Assembly (NCBI GenBank): GCA_963832875.1
Contig: CAWHWB010000007.1
Span: 758,832 to 822,831, forward strand
Direction: 5' to 3'
Length of the DNA stretch: 64,000 bases
Source: AP-15 sp963832875
Lineage (GTDB): Bacteria > Pseudomonadota > Alphaproteobacteria > ATCC43930 > CGMCC-115725
The number at the start of each line of letters is the position of its first letter. Positions within the stretch are counted from its first letter, which is position 1. Below, piece after piece: positions 8,152-17,124 of the stretch. The notes under the pieces are model-generated. The model worked only from the letters and a program-made list of their open reading frames with translations, searched no databases and had not been told where the DNA came from. The position numbers and the translations under genes were made by a program.

Positions 8152-8781
8152 ATGGCCCGCCGCTATGATGCCGTGCTGTTCGATCTGCTGACGGCGCTGC
8201 TCGATTCCTGGACGTTGTGGAACGCGGTCGCCGGCAACACCGAGGACGGCCGTCGTTGGCGCGCCGCCTATCTGGCCAAGACTTATCGCACCGGGCGGTA
8301 TCGCGCGTACCAGACGCTGGTAGCGGAGGCGGCCGAGGAGGCCGGTCTGCCGCGCACTCTGGCGAACGACCTCGCCTCCGGCTACGCGGCGCTGGAGCCC
8401 TGGCCGGAAGTCCGCGAAATTCTGGCTGCGCTCGGCAAAAAGCTGCCAGTGGGGATCGTGACCAACTGCTCGGAACAGCTGGGAAGGATTGCCGCGGCTC
8501 GCACCGGCGCCGACTTTGCCGTGATCGTCACCGCCGAGGGCGCCGGCTATTACAAGCCGCATCCCCGGCCCTACCAGATGGCCCTGGATGCGCTCGGGGT
8601 GACGCCCGAACGCTGCCTCTACGTCGCCGGCTCGGCCTATGATCTGTTCGGCACCAGCCAACTGGGCCTTTCCGCCTATTGGCACGACAGGGTCGGCATG
8701 CCGGCGCCGCCGGACACCCCGAAGCCGATCTGGCACCAAGCAAGCTTGTCGCCGCTGCTGGAAGCGGTCGGTCTGGCGTAA
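8152..8781 (+). CDS. HAD-superfamily hydrolase of the L-2-haloacid dehalogenase-like branch
   Basis: A 209-residue HAD protein. Motif I is LFDLLTALLD with nucleophile Asp11. The second acidic residue of the phosphatase DxD motif is replaced by Leu, as expected in dehalogenase-like members, which carry a non-acidic residue there. Motif II is IVTN, motif III Lys is in YYKPHPRPY, and motif IV reads VAGSAYDLFG, close to the SSNAWD pattern of L-2-haloacid dehalogenases rather than GDxxxD. The ATG at 8152 is preceded by GGAG. The alpha/beta hydrolase begins 34 bp after the stop, so the two are probably co-transcribed. Dehalogenase activity is inference. Confidence 0.82.
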   Translation: MARRYDAVLFDLLTALLDSWTLWNAVAGNTEDGRRWRAAYLAKTYRTGRYRAYQTLVAEAAEEAGLPRTLANDLASGYAALEPWPEVREILAALGKKLPVGIVTNCSEQLGRIAAARTGADFAVIVTAEGAGYYKPHPRPYQMALDALGVTPERCLYVAGSAYDLFGTSQLGLSAYWHDRVGMPAPPDTPKPIWHQASLSPLLEAVGLA

Positions 8782-8815
8782 TCCGGAAGCCCGAGAAGGC
8801 ATCGAGGAGGCTCTG

Positions 8816-9634
8816 ATGGAAACCTTCACCGCGAGCGACAGCATGCAGCTCGCCTATGACATCGACGATTTCACCGACCCGTGGAAAGAGGCGCCGACGC
8901 TGTTGCTGCTGCATGCTGCGATGGGCAGTGCGAAGCGCTATTACGCCTGGGTTCCGGCGCTCGCCCGGCATTACCGAGTGGTGCGGATGGATCTGCGCGG
9001 GCATGGACGCTCGGAGATCCCGCCGGCCGACCGGGCATTGACGCTCGAACGGCTCGTGGCCGATGTCATCGAGCTGATCGATCATCTGGGCTGCGCCAGC
9101 GCGCACATCGTCGGCAATTCGGCCGGCGGCTATCTCGGCCAGCAATTAGCGATGAACCAGGCTACGGCAACGCGGGTGCGCAGCCTGATGCTGTTCGGCT
9201 CGACGCCGGGTCTCAAAAACAGCCAGGCGCCGAGTTGGATCCCGCAGATCGAGGCGAAAGGGCTGCGCGGCTTCTTGGCCGAGACCATCGCCGACCGGCT
9301 GCCGCTTGCCGAGGTCGGTCCGGGGTTGGTCGAGTGGTTTCTCGACCAAGCCGCCAGGAACGACCCGGCCTACATCGCCAAATTCGTGCTGCTGATGGCG
9401 AGCTATGATTGGAGCGACCAACTCGGCCGTATCGCCTGTCCGACCCTGGTCGTCGTCCCCGGCGCCGAGCCGATCGGCTCGACCGCCAATTACGAGCCGT
9501 TCCGTCGTCTTGTCCGCGATGTCGAAATGCGGGTCTACGACCACGCGCCGCACAACATCTGCGACGCCTTCCCCGACCGCTGCACCGCCGACGTGCTCGA
9601 TTTCCTGACCCGCCGCTTCGGCCTCGGCCGGTGA
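8816..9634 (+). CDS. alpha/beta hydrolase
   Basis: A 272-residue alpha/beta hydrolase starting METFTASDSMQLAYDID. The oxyanion region is LLHAAMGSAKRYYAW, the strand-loop VRMDLRGHGRSE follows, and the nucleophile elbow is GNSAGG with Ser102. A C-terminal DHAPHNICDAFPD supplies the likely His, and VVVPGAEPIGS the Asp/Glu region. The pattern is that of the 3-oxoadipate enol-lactonase/haloperoxidase branch. GAGG precedes the ATG at 8816. It follows the HAD gene closely, suggesting a shared catabolic step, perhaps ester or lactone hydrolysis; the substrate is unknown. Confidence 0.85.
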   Translation: METFTASDSMQLAYDIDDFTDPWKEAPTLLLLHAAMGSAKRYYAWVPALARHYRVVRMDLRGHGRSEIPPADRALTLERLVADVIELIDHLGCASAHIVGNSAGGYLGQQLAMNQATATRVRSLMLFGSTPGLKNSQAPSWIPQIEAKGLRGFLAETIADRLPLAEVGPGLVEWFLDQAARNDPAYIAKFVLLMASYDWSDQLGRIACPTLVVVPGAEPIGSTANYEPFRRLVRDVEMRVYDHAPHNICDAFPDRCTADVLDFLTRRFGLGR

Positions 9635-9664
9635 TCTCAGGAGCGAGGTCATCATCATCGCCCT

Positions 9665-10291
9665 TCACCAACTTTCGGCCGGACACGACGATATGACATC
9701 CGCCGGCAAAAACTCACCCCTCCCGAGGAAATTACGAACACACCAGAAAATATGGTCTTCGATCTGCGAGAACTTGACGATATGATCGGTCATAATCTTG
9801 GTCTGCTGTTGGGTGTTCTCCGGATCGGTCGTTATTCGATCTACGTTGTTGCTGAGGATAAACATGGAATTTCGTATAGGGTCAATCTCAACGCCAAGAG
9901 AATTAACAAGGTCGTCTATCTCCTGGGGGGCGATCATATAGACGACATACATGGCCCTGGTAAGACTTAATAACTTATCATGATAGCTAAAATTTGAGCG
10001 TAGTCGCTCGCCATAGAGATCAGTATTATATTTCGCATAAGCATCTTCTGGCTTTATCTCCCTGAGATATTTTATGTCGGTGAGAGAAGCGTTTACAGCC
10101 TGTTCGAATTCGGTTGCTTGTACCCGCAGGTCGGCAAAGGCTTCGATCTCCTTTGCATATAGATTGCTCGTGAATGTCGCATGTTCCTGCCGTAGTGCCG
10201 TCCAAAGCGAACCGGCAGCCGCCGCCGCGGCGAGAAACGTCGCCGCAACCATCAGCCAGTCGCTGACCGATGTCCCCGAGCCGTTCTTCAC
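9665..10291 (-). CDS. hypothetical membrane-anchored protein
   Basis: A 208-residue protein from a GTG at 10291. One transmembrane helix lies at residues about 12-33 (WLMVAATFLAAAAAAGSLW), followed by a mostly helical soluble domain with no recognised motif (LYAKEIEAFADLRVQATEFEQ, RNSMFILSNNVDRI). Similar small one-helix proteins with a charged helical domain are common in accessory regions. Base composition is more AT-rich than the flanking hydrolase and amidase genes, which suggests acquisition. It ends 30 bp from the convergent alpha/beta hydrolase gene. Confidence 0.65.
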   Translation of the reverse strand: MKNGSGTSVSDWLMVAATFLAAAAAAGSLWTALRQEHATFTSNLYAKEIEAFADLRVQATEFEQAVNASLTDIKYLREIKPEDAYAKYNTDLYGERLRSNFSYHDKLLSLTRAMYVVYMIAPQEIDDLVNSLGVEIDPIRNSMFILSNNVDRITTDPENTQQQTKIMTDHIVKFSQIEDHIFWCVRNFLGRGEFLPADVISSCPAESW

Positions 10292-10327
10292 GGCAATATG
10301 TCCAGGTAGAAGATCGAGATCGGATGG

Positions 10328-11737
10328 TCAGCCGACGAGCGCGGGTGGGTGGCGTTCGTGCCAGTGCGTCGCCTGCTGATAGGCCCAGCCGATGCGCAGG
10401 GCCGTGGCCTCGTCATAGCCGCGGCAAACGATCTGCAATGACAAGGGCAGCCCGGTCGCGGTGAAGCCGTCGGGCAGCGCCAGCGCGCACAATTCGAGAG
10501 CGTTGACAAAGCGGGTGAAATGGGCCGGCGTCGAATTCTGGTCGACGGCATCAAGCGGGATCGCGGCGGTCGTCGTGGTCGGGGTTAGGAGCGCATCGAC
10601 ATCGCCCAACGCTGCCGCGAATTCGGTCTTCGCCTCGTCGCGCTCGCGCAAGGCGCCGAGATAATCGCGCGCCGAGATGCCGCGGCCCGAGGCAATGCGC
10701 GGCCGCACCGCATCGTCGATCGGCAGGTTCATGTCGTCGATCAGGTCGCCGACCAGGAAGTAGGATTTAGCCCCGATGATCCGGCCGGTCAATTGGGTGT
10801 AGTCGGCAAACCGTCGCGGCAGGTTGACGGTGACGATCTCGGCACCGAGCCGCGCCAGGGTGTCGAGCGCCGCATCGTAGGCGGCGAGCATTTCAGCGGC
10901 GACCCGGTCGCGCTCCCGGTCCGGCATCCGCGCCAGCCGCAGCCCGCGCACGCCGCGTCTCATGACCGCCAGTCCTCCGCCGGCAGGGCGCCCCAAGGTG
11001 CGCGGGTCGAGCGGATCGGGTCCTTCGATCTCCTGATAGAGCAAGGCTGCGTCCTCGACCGAACGGGCCATCGGCCCCGGCGTGTCGAGCGACGGGCTCA
11101 GCGGCAGGATTCCGTAGGTGCTGACCCGGCCGATCGTGGTCTTGAGCCCGCTGAGCCCGCACCACGACGCCGGCAGCCTGACCGACCCGCCGGTATCGGT
11201 GCCGATCCCCCACGGCGCCATGCCAGCGGCGACGGCGACGCCGGTGCCGCTGCTCGATCCGCCGGGGGTGCGCGGCTGCGCCGGGTCCCACGGGTTCCAC
11301 GGTGTGCCGCGGTGTTGGTTAGTGCCCCAGCCGCCCATCGCGAACTCGACCGTATGGGTTTTGCCGATCACGATCATCCCGGCCGCGATCAGGCGTTTGG
11401 CGATCGTCGCGGTATAGGCCGAGCGCCGGTCGTGCCAGACCTGCGAGCCGCCGGTCGTGACCCGCCCCTCGATCTCGATCAAATCCTTGAGCGCGATCGG
11501 AATGCCGTGCAACGGGCCGACCGCGTGCCCCGACCGGATCGCCTTGTCGGCCGCCTCGGCGGCGAGCCGCGCCTCCTCGGCATAGACCTCGACAAAGGCA
11601 TGGAGCTTTTGATCCTGCGTGCGGATACGTCCGAGCAGCGCCTCGACCAGGTCGACCGGCGACAGGCGGCCGCCGGCGATCTCGGCGGACAAGACATGAG
11701 CCGGCAAAAAACCCAGTTCGGTATTAGCGGACGGCAT
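10328..11737 (-). CDS. amidase, amidase-signature family
   Basis: A 469-residue amidase-signature enzyme. The Ser-cisSer-Lys triad is visible: Lys84 in ALKDLIEIEG, the cis-Ser in the GGSSSGTG loop (about residue 163), and Ser185 in TDTGGSVRLPASWCG. The family hydrolyses amides, with GatA as a close homologue, but the lack of gatB/gatC neighbours argues for a stand-alone catabolic amidase. The ATG at 11737 is preferred over one at 11749 because GAGGAG lies just upstream of it. The gene ends 36 bp before the start of the hypothetical membrane protein, on the same strand. Confidence 0.88.
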   Translation of the reverse strand: MPSANTELGFLPAHVLSAEIAGGRLSPVDLVEALLGRIRTQDQKLHAFVEVYAEEARLAAEAADKAIRSGHAVGPLHGIPIALKDLIEIEGRVTTGGSQVWHDRRSAYTATIAKRLIAAGMIVIGKTHTVEFAMGGWGTNQHRGTPWNPWDPAQPRTPGGSSSGTGVAVAAGMAPWGIGTDTGGSVRLPASWCGLSGLKTTIGRVSTYGILPLSPSLDTPGPMARSVEDAALLYQEIEGPDPLDPRTLGRPAGGGLAVMRRGVRGLRLARMPDRERDRVAAEMLAAYDAALDTLARLGAEIVTVNLPRRFADYTQLTGRIIGAKSYFLVGDLIDDMNLPIDDAVRPRIASGRGISARDYLGALRERDEAKTEFAAALGDVDALLTPTTTTAAIPLDAVDQNSTPAHFTRFVNALELCALALPDGFTATGLPLSLQIVCRGYDEATALRIGWAYQQATHWHERHPPALVG

Positions 11738-11832
11738 GGCGCTCCTCACGGCAGCGGACCGGCCAGCATAGGCCCCGCTCGCGCCGGTGCTGTCAACCGG
11801 CCGTGGCTCCTTGCGAAGGATTGCGGCGATGG

Positions 11833-12639
11833 CTACGCCGGGTGATGAAGTTTGGCCTCGGCCCGCGTCGTCGCCGGGATGTGGGCAGGATAGCGCGCGG
11901 GCTCGGTGTGCCCCGCGAGGCGACGGGCTTGAGCCGCCGGATGCAGGCGAGCAAAGGAATAAGCACGGTCCGGGCGCCGACCAGCGGCGGCGGCAGCGTG
12001 CAGCATCTGCGCCGGCGGTCTTCTGCGCGGCGATCCGCGCCCGGTGGTCCGGTGTCGGGCATACCTACGCCGATTGTCGTCGTCGGCGGCGACGATGGCC
12101 CGAAACACGCCGAAGCGCGGGTTCGGGTCATAGGCGGCTGAGTCGGCGGCGAGATAACGATCGTCGTCGCTCGTGACGATCTCGCGCGGACCGGTCTGCG
12201 GATAGACGAAACCGTAGCTCGGGTAATCGTGCCCGTATTTCCCCGAGCCCAGATCCAAGACCGCGACATTGGTCCAGTCGTTCGCCGGCGATTCGTCCAC
12301 CACCGGCACGTCGCGGGTGACCATCCCATGATACCAGTTCGACTGGTCGACCACGATCTCGCGCGGGCCGACCACCTGGGCCACGACCGCGACGTGGCCG
12401 GACGGGATCGACCCGGTTCGCTTGAACACCAGAATCGCGCCCGCTTGCGGGATGTGGCCGCGCCAATAGCGGCTCGCCGCCTCGTCCCACCAGCCGCCGG
12501 CGGCGCCGAACAGATCGACGCCGGTTTGCGCGCGCGCATAAAGCGCGCAATTCCCAGCCGCCACACGACGCGACGGCAACGTCATAAACGTCATCATAAC
12601 GGCGCCCCATACGAGGCCCCAGCCGACCTTCGCCCGCAT
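11833..12639 (-). CDS. secreted CHAP-domain (cysteine peptidase/amidase) protein
   Basis: A 268-residue exported protein with a signal peptide (residues 1 to about 28, core WGLVWGAVMMTFMTL). The CHAP domain covers about residues 29-150: catalytic Cys31 in GNCALYARAQTG, His82 in SGHVAVVAQVV and a polar third residue near VVDQSNWYHG. Such enzymes cleave peptidoglycan cross-links or amide bonds in the cell envelope. The C-terminal 100 residues are Arg/Pro/Ala-rich and look disordered. The gene is divergent from the lipoprotein-like gene at 13023. Confidence 0.82.
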   Translation of the reverse strand: MRAKVGWGLVWGAVMMTFMTLPSRRVAAGNCALYARAQTGVDLFGAAGGWWDEAASRYWRGHIPQAGAILVFKRTGSIPSGHVAVVAQVVGPREIVVDQSNWYHGMVTRDVPVVDESPANDWTNVAVLDLGSGKYGHDYPSYGFVYPQTGPREIVTSDDDRYLAADSAAYDPNPRFGVFRAIVAADDDNRRRYARHRTTGRGSPRRRPPAQMLHAAAAAGRRPDRAYSFARLHPAAQARRLAGHTEPARYPAHIPATTRAEAKLHHPA

Positions 12640-13022
12640 TGATTTGCCCCCCGGCTGATGAGCGGCGCGACGCCCGTTTGTCGAAACGGTCCCCTGTTGC
12701 GCGCCTGTTAAGATTCGTTAACGCCGCTCATAGAACCTCAGGTGGGAGGCAGACACACCAACTTTCTTATCGGGCGAGACAAAAAACCGCTCGATTTTTA
12801 CGAACCCGCGCACGCACCACCGGCATATTCCCGCGCCACGCGGAATGCGGTCTTTAAGCCGGGTACGCAGAAGCCGCGCGGGCCGACAGACTTGAGGGCG
12901 ATTTGCGACCGCCGCCAAACAGGCGGCCGACGGCGTGCACCCCTCCGCTAGATTCGTCTGGATGTCCGGCCCCGCCGCGCCGGCGGTTTGGTCTCGCATT
13001 CCACCCCCGCCCAAGTATCGGT
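12640..13022. other. 383-bp divergent intergenic region
   Basis: Lies between the CHAP gene and the beta-propeller gene. It contains TTAAGATTCGTTAA at 12708-12721 (two TTAA half sites six bases apart, including a GANTC site) and a run AAAAAACCGCTCGATTTTT around 12782. No coding frame is convincing. Confidence 0.5.
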
Positions 13023-14021
13023 ATGAGGTATTTTGCGCCGAAGTATCTGCGGAGCGGCTGGAGACCGGGGATTCCAATTAATCAACGGACGACCGGCGCC
13101 GGGCGGGCGATTGTCGCCCTCGCTCTGATCGCAGCCTGCGGCATCTCGCCGGCGCCGCCGAGGGTCGAGCGCGCGATCCTCGGGCAAAAGCCGCTCTATG
13201 GCCCGGAGTTGGTCAACGTGGTGCCTAATTTGGCGGCGATCGACCGGCTGATCTGGATGCCGGGGCTTGACGATGGCTGGGACCCGCAGGGATTGGCGGT
13301 GGCCCGCGGCAGACTCTACGTCTCCGGCTATCGCAGCCTTGGGACTTGGCAGAACCGAGGTCCTTGCCGGGTGTTTCGCATCGATCCTGAGAGCGGTGCC
13401 GAAACCGGGCATTTCGCGGTGCCGCTGCCCTGCGGTCACGCCGGCGGCCTCGCCTATGCCGGCGAAGGCAAGCTGTTCGTCGCCGACACGCGTACCCTCT
13501 TCGAGGTCGATCTCGACCGCGCCTTTATGGACCCTCTCCCGAAATTCCGGGTGTTTCCGCTGGGCGCCGGGCTCAAGGGTGCGTTCGCGGTTTCAGGACT
13601 GGGCGCGATCTGGATCGGCGACTACGAGGAAGACCGGCCGGCCAAGATGTTCAAATTCGAACTCGCCGTCCTCGATGGACTGGAAAATGGCGCGGTGCTG
13701 AGCGCCGGCGCGGCCTCGGCGATCGTGCCGATCCCCAGCTACGCTCAGGGCGGCGCGATTGGCCGCTTCGACGAGTTGTGGATTGCACGCAGCGACCTTG
13801 GCTGGGGCGCGCTGGACAAGCTCGACCCCGTCACCGGGCGGCTAGAACAGCGCTACGGCGTGCCTGGCGGCGTCGAGGGCATCGCCTTCGACAGCACCGG
13901 GCGGCTATGGTGCGTCTCCGAGGCCGGCGCGCGTCATCAGCCGCTGCGCTACCCGTTCTTCCCGCTGATCTTCCGCCTCGACCCCGCGCGGCTCAAACCG
14001 GCCGCTGCTCCCGGCGACTGA
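13023..14021 (+). CDS. exported beta-propeller (SMP-30/NHL-like) lipoprotein candidate
   Basis: A 332-residue protein with a hydrophobic N-terminal segment ending in a lipobox-like LIAAC at about residue 56, after a long leader (RAIVALALIAAC). The body shows repeated strand pairs with Gly-Arg-Leu or Gly-Lys-Leu turns, for example GRLYVSGY, GKLFVADTRTLFEVDL and GRLWCVSEAG, as in six-bladed propellers of the SMP-30/YncE/NHL type. A signal-anchored periplasmic binding or lactonase-like role is likely, with no specific substrate. The true start may be downstream of 13023, since the lipobox is unusually far from the N-terminus. It converges on grxD with one base between stop codons. Confidence 0.65.
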   Translation: MRYFAPKYLRSGWRPGIPINQRTTGAGRAIVALALIAACGISPAPPRVERAILGQKPLYGPELVNVVPNLAAIDRLIWMPGLDDGWDPQGLAVARGRLYVSGYRSLGTWQNRGPCRVFRIDPESGAETGHFAVPLPCGHAGGLAYAGEGKLFVADTRTLFEVDLDRAFMDPLPKFRVFPLGAGLKGAFAVSGLGAIWIGDYEEDRPAKMFKFELAVLDGLENGAVLSAGAASAIVPIPSYAQGGAIGRFDELWIARSDLGWGALDKLDPVTGRLEQRYGVPGGVEGIAFDSTGRLWCVSEAGARHQPLRYPFFPLIFRLDPARLKPAAAPGD

Positions 14022-14022
14022 G

Positions 14023-14355
14023 TCAGGCGCGGACCGGGACGCCCTTCTCTTCGAGCACCTGCTGCAATTCGCCGGTCTCGTACATCTCGCGGATGATGTC
14101 GCAGCCGCCGACGAACTCGCCCTTGACGTAGAGCTGCGGGATCGTCGGCCAGCTCGAGAATTCCTTGATCCCCTGGCGAATCTGTGGGTCGGCGAGCACA
14201 TCGACGCCTTTGAACTTGACCCCGAGGTGGCTCAAGATCTGCACCACCGCCGCGGAGAACCCGCATTGCGGAAAAACCGGCGTGCCTTTCATGTAGAGCA
14301 CGACCGGCGTGTCGGCGATTTCCCGGCTGATGCGTTCTTGAACGATGTCGTCCAT
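14023..14355 (-). CDS. grxD: monothiol glutaredoxin Grx4/GrxD
   Basis: A 110-residue monothiol glutaredoxin with the CGFS active site (PQCGFSAAVVQIL, Cys31), an upstream YMKGTP glutathione-binding segment, WPTIPQLYVKGEFVGGCDI and a C-terminal EEKGVPVRA. It binds a bridging [2Fe-2S] cluster with glutathione and hands clusters to targets, commonly together with BolA proteins. The ATG at 14355 is preceded by AAGGAC. It is the last gene of a purL-bolA-grxD run on the minus strand, 49 bp after bolA. The pairing fits a GrxD-BolA [2Fe-2S] complex. Confidence 0.96.
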   Translation of the reverse strand: MDDIVQERISREIADTPVVLYMKGTPVFPQCGFSAAVVQILSHLGVKFKGVDVLADPQIRQGIKEFSSWPTIPQLYVKGEFVGGCDIIREMYETGELQQVLEEKGVPVRA

Positions 14356-14404
14356 GATGTTCGTCCTTGGTTTCGGAGAGAATTCGCTGATCTTGGATCC
14401 GGCC

Positions 14405-14641
14405 TTAATCCTCGGGGGCGCCGGTCTGTAGCGCCAGCGCGTGCAATTCGTTGCCCATCCGGCCGCGCAGGGCCTGGTAGACCATCTGATGCTGCTGGAC
14501 GCGAGTTTTGCCGCGAAAGGCGCCGGAGACGACATGGGCTGCGTAGTGGTCGCCGTCGCCGCGCAAATCCTCGATCGACACCCGCGCATCGGGGAGGCTT
14601 TCCTTGATCAGCCGCTCGATCATCGCCGCGTCCATCGCCAT
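14405..14641 (-). CDS. bolA: BolA/IbaG family protein
   Basis: A 78-residue BolA-family protein with the helix-turn and the diagnostic segment KTRVQQHQMVYQALRG, containing the conserved HQMVY, followed by ELHALAL. The N-terminal IERLIKESLPDARVSIEDLRGDGDHY pattern fits the short BolA/IbaG type. BolA binds GrxD through a shared [2Fe-2S] cluster and acts in iron and redox physiology. GAGGGG lies before the ATG at 14641. The gene starts 14 bp after the purL stop and precedes grxD, so all three are probably one transcript. Confidence 0.95.
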   Translation of the reverse strand: MAMDAAMIERLIKESLPDARVSIEDLRGDGDHYAAHVVSGAFRGKTRVQQHQMVYQALRGRMGNELHALALQTGAPED

Positions 14642-14655
14642 CCGCTTCCCCTCGC

Positions 14656-16860
14656 TCACGACCGATCCATATAGTCCGGCAGCCAAGCTTCGTTTGCGGC
14701 TTTCAGTACGCTGACGGATATGGCACCGGCGCCCGATAGTGTCAACGCAACCCCGCCGACCACGCCGATGACGCGAGCCGGAACCCCGGCAGCTCGCGCT
14801 GCCGCCAGCATCGCGTCGGGCGCGCCGGTCTCGATCAAGTAGCGCGCCTGGTCTTCGCCAAAGAACCAAGCGCCGCGCGCCAAGTCGCCGGGCGGCGGGT
14901 CGAGCGTGACGCCGAGGCCGCCAGCCATGGCCATCTCGGCGATTGCGACGAGGAGGCCGCCATCCGACAGATCATGGCAGGCTGCGGCGCGGCCCACGTG
15001 AATTTCGGCACGCACGAAGTCGCCGTTGCGGCGCTCGGCGGCGAGATCAATGGGTGGCGGCGGGCCCGCCTCGCTTCCCTCGATCTCGCGCAGGTAGAGA
15101 GAGGCGCCGAGATGACCCCGCGTGTCGCCGATCAAGATCAACGCGTCGCCGTCGCATTTGAGCGCCAGATCGACCGCGTTGCCGGCGTCGGCGACCAGCC
15201 CGACGCCGCCGATGACCGGGGTCGGCAGGATCGCCTGGCCGCTCGTTTCGTTGTAGAGCGACACGTTGCCGGAAACGATCGGATAGTCGAGCGCGAGAGA
15301 GGCGGCGCGGATGCCTTCGACCGCGCCGACGAACTGGCCCATGATCTCCGGCCGCTCGGGGTTGCCGAAATTCATGTTGTCCGTCAATGCCAATGGGAAG
15401 GCCCCGACCGCGGTCAGGTTGCGCCAGCTCTCGGCCACCGCCTGCATGCCGCCGCGCACCGGGTCGGCCCGGCAATAGCGCGGGGTGCAGTCGGTCGCCA
15501 GCGCCAGCGCTTTCGCCTCGCCGACCCGGATCACCGCAGCGTCGCCGCCCGGCCGCTTGACCGTATTGCCCATGACCAGGTGATCGTACTGCTCCCAGAT
15601 CCAGCGCTTGGAGGCGAGCGCCGGCGAGCTGATCAGCCGTTTCAGGCAATCGAGCGGATCGCGGTCGGGGATGGCTGCCGAATCGATCTCCGGCTCGGGA
15701 TCGGCGCTGCGCCACGGCCGCCGGTAAACCGGCGTCTCGGTCACCAATGGCCCGACCGGAATGTCGGCGGCGGTCTCGCCGTGCATCCGCAGCACCAGAC
15801 GGCCGGTCTCGGTGACCCGGCCGATCACTGCGAAGTCGAGCTCCCATTTCTCGAAGATGCGCCGCGCCTCGCCCTCGCTACCCGGCCGCAGGACCATCAG
15901 CATCCGCTCCTGGCTCTCGCTGAGCATGATCTCGTAGGGGGTCATGCCGGCCTCGCGCGCCGGCACCCGGTCGAGGTCGAGGGTGATGCCGAGCCCGCCC
16001 TTGCCGGCCATTTCGACCGAGGACGAGGTCAGCCCGGCCGCCCCCATGTCCTGGATCGCGACGATCGCGTCGCCCTGCATCAGTTCGAGACAGGCCTCGA
16101 TCAGCAGTTTCTCGGTGAACGGGTCGCCGACCTGCACGGTCGGCCGCTTTTCGCCAACATTCTCTGGAGCATCGCCGCCGAATTCGGCCGAGGCCATCGT
16201 CGCTCCGTGGATGCCGTCGCGCCCGGTCTTGGCCCCGACATAGACGACCGCGTTCCCCGGCCCCGCCGCGGTCGAATAAAAGATCCGGTCGGCACGGGCG
16301 ATCCCGACACCCATCGCGTTGACCAGGATGTTTCCGTTGTAGGCGGGGTCGAACGCGCACTCGCCGCCGACCGTCGGCACCCCGACGCAATTGCCATAGC
16401 CGCCGATCCCGGCGACGACGCCGGCGACCAGATGTCGGGTGCGCGGATGGTCGGGGCTGCCGAAGCGCAATGAATCGAGGATCGCGATCGGCCGCGCGCC
16501 CATCGTGAACACGTCGCGCAGGATGCCGCCGACCCCGGTCGCCGCCCCTTGATAAGGCTCGATGAAAGAGGGGTGGTTGTGGCTCTCGATCTTGAAGACG
16601 ACCGCGTCGCCATCGCCGATATCGACGATTCCGGCATTCTCGCCTGGCCCGCAGATCACCCGGCTGCCGGTGGTGGGGAGGGTCTTGAGCCAAATTTTCG
16701 ACGATTTATACGAGCAGTGCTCGCTCCACATCACCGAAAAGATGCCGAGCTCGGTCATGTTCGGCGCCCGGCCCAGGATCGCCACCGCGCGCTCGAACTC
16801 CTCGCCGGTCAGCCCATGCTCGGCGGCGAGCGCAGGGGTGACGTTGCTGCGGCTTTTCAT
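14656..16860 (-). CDS. purL: phosphoribosylformylglycinamidine synthase subunit PurL (small type)
   Basis: A 734-residue PurL of the short, PurS- and PurQ-dependent type. It catalyses ATP-dependent amidation of FGAR to FGAM, the fourth step of purine synthesis. Visible landmarks are SVMWSEHCSYKSSK near residue 45, FKIESHNHPSF, GAATGVGGILRDVFTMGARP, the GDAIVAIQDMGAAGLTSSSVEM nucleotide-binding region and GVGLVADAG in the second half. The ATG at 16860 is used because conserved sequence starts there; an upstream in-frame ATG at 16941 adds repeat-derived sequence only. The order purQ, purL, bolA, grxD on the minus strand suggests an operon, although a repeat-containing 264-bp gap separates purQ and purL. 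Confidence 0.97.
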   Translation of the reverse strand: MKSRSNVTPALAAEHGLTGEEFERAVAILGRAPNMTELGIFSVMWSEHCSYKSSKIWLKTLPTTGSRVICGPGENAGIVDIGDGDAVVFKIESHNHPSFIEPYQGAATGVGGILRDVFTMGARPIAILDSLRFGSPDHPRTRHLVAGVVAGIGGYGNCVGVPTVGGECAFDPAYNGNILVNAMGVGIARADRIFYSTAAGPGNAVVYVGAKTGRDGIHGATMASAEFGGDAPENVGEKRPTVQVGDPFTEKLLIEACLELMQGDAIVAIQDMGAAGLTSSSVEMAGKGGLGITLDLDRVPAREAGMTPYEIMLSESQERMLMVLRPGSEGEARRIFEKWELDFAVIGRVTETGRLVLRMHGETAADIPVGPLVTETPVYRRPWRSADPEPEIDSAAIPDRDPLDCLKRLISSPALASKRWIWEQYDHLVMGNTVKRPGGDAAVIRVGEAKALALATDCTPRYCRADPVRGGMQAVAESWRNLTAVGAFPLALTDNMNFGNPERPEIMGQFVGAVEGIRAASLALDYPIVSGNVSLYNETSGQAILPTPVIGGVGLVADAGNAVDLALKCDGDALILIGDTRGHLGASLYLREIEGSEAGPPPPIDLAAERRNGDFVRAEIHVGRAAACHDLSDGGLLVAIAEMAMAGGLGVTLDPPPGDLARGAWFFGEDQARYLIETGAPDAMLAAARAAGVPARVIGVVGGVALTLSGAGAISVSVLKAANEAWLPDYMDRS

Positions 16861-16880
16861 GCGGTAGGACGACGAGGACG

Positions 16881-17070
16881 AATTCCCTCTCCCCCCGCCG
16901 CCGGGGAGGAGAGGGTTAGCGTGAGGGGGGCCGGATTCCACGCTCCAAGGCCGGAGCTCGAATGGGCTGGGGGAGCAGAATGCGCCAACACCCTTTGTCG
17001 CCGCGCGTGGTCGGCGCCCCTCTCACCCTGCCCTCTCCCCCCGCTTGCGGGGGGAGAGTAGGAAAATTGG
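16881..17070. repeat. dispersed intergenic repeat with long hairpin ('LTLSPRSGE'-type)
   Basis: Between purQ and purL. Two oppositely oriented halves, CCCTCTCCCCCCGCCG...GAGAGGGTTAGCGTGAGG near 16884-16925 and CCCCTCTCACCCTGCCCTCTC near 17018-17037, flank a central segment. The second half ends in a perfect hairpin with arms at 17033-17042 and 17049-17058 around GCTTGC. Translations give the familiar SPLTLTLSP-like peptides seen from such repeats in proteobacterial genomes. Confidence 0.75.
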
Positions 17071-17124
17071 GGGGAAGGGAGAGAAAATGACGCGTCGCGG
17101 AGGCGCACAGCCGCTATTGCAGGC

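Noticed and set aside
12708..12721. TTAA-N6-TTAA resembling a CtrA site between the CHAP and propeller genes
   Set aside because: Spacing is six instead of seven bases, so it does not match the CtrA consensus; recorded only as a note.
14974..16473. A 499-codon plus-strand frame across purL
   Set aside because: Antisense to a confident PurL with all family landmarks; typical of GC-rich coding DNA.
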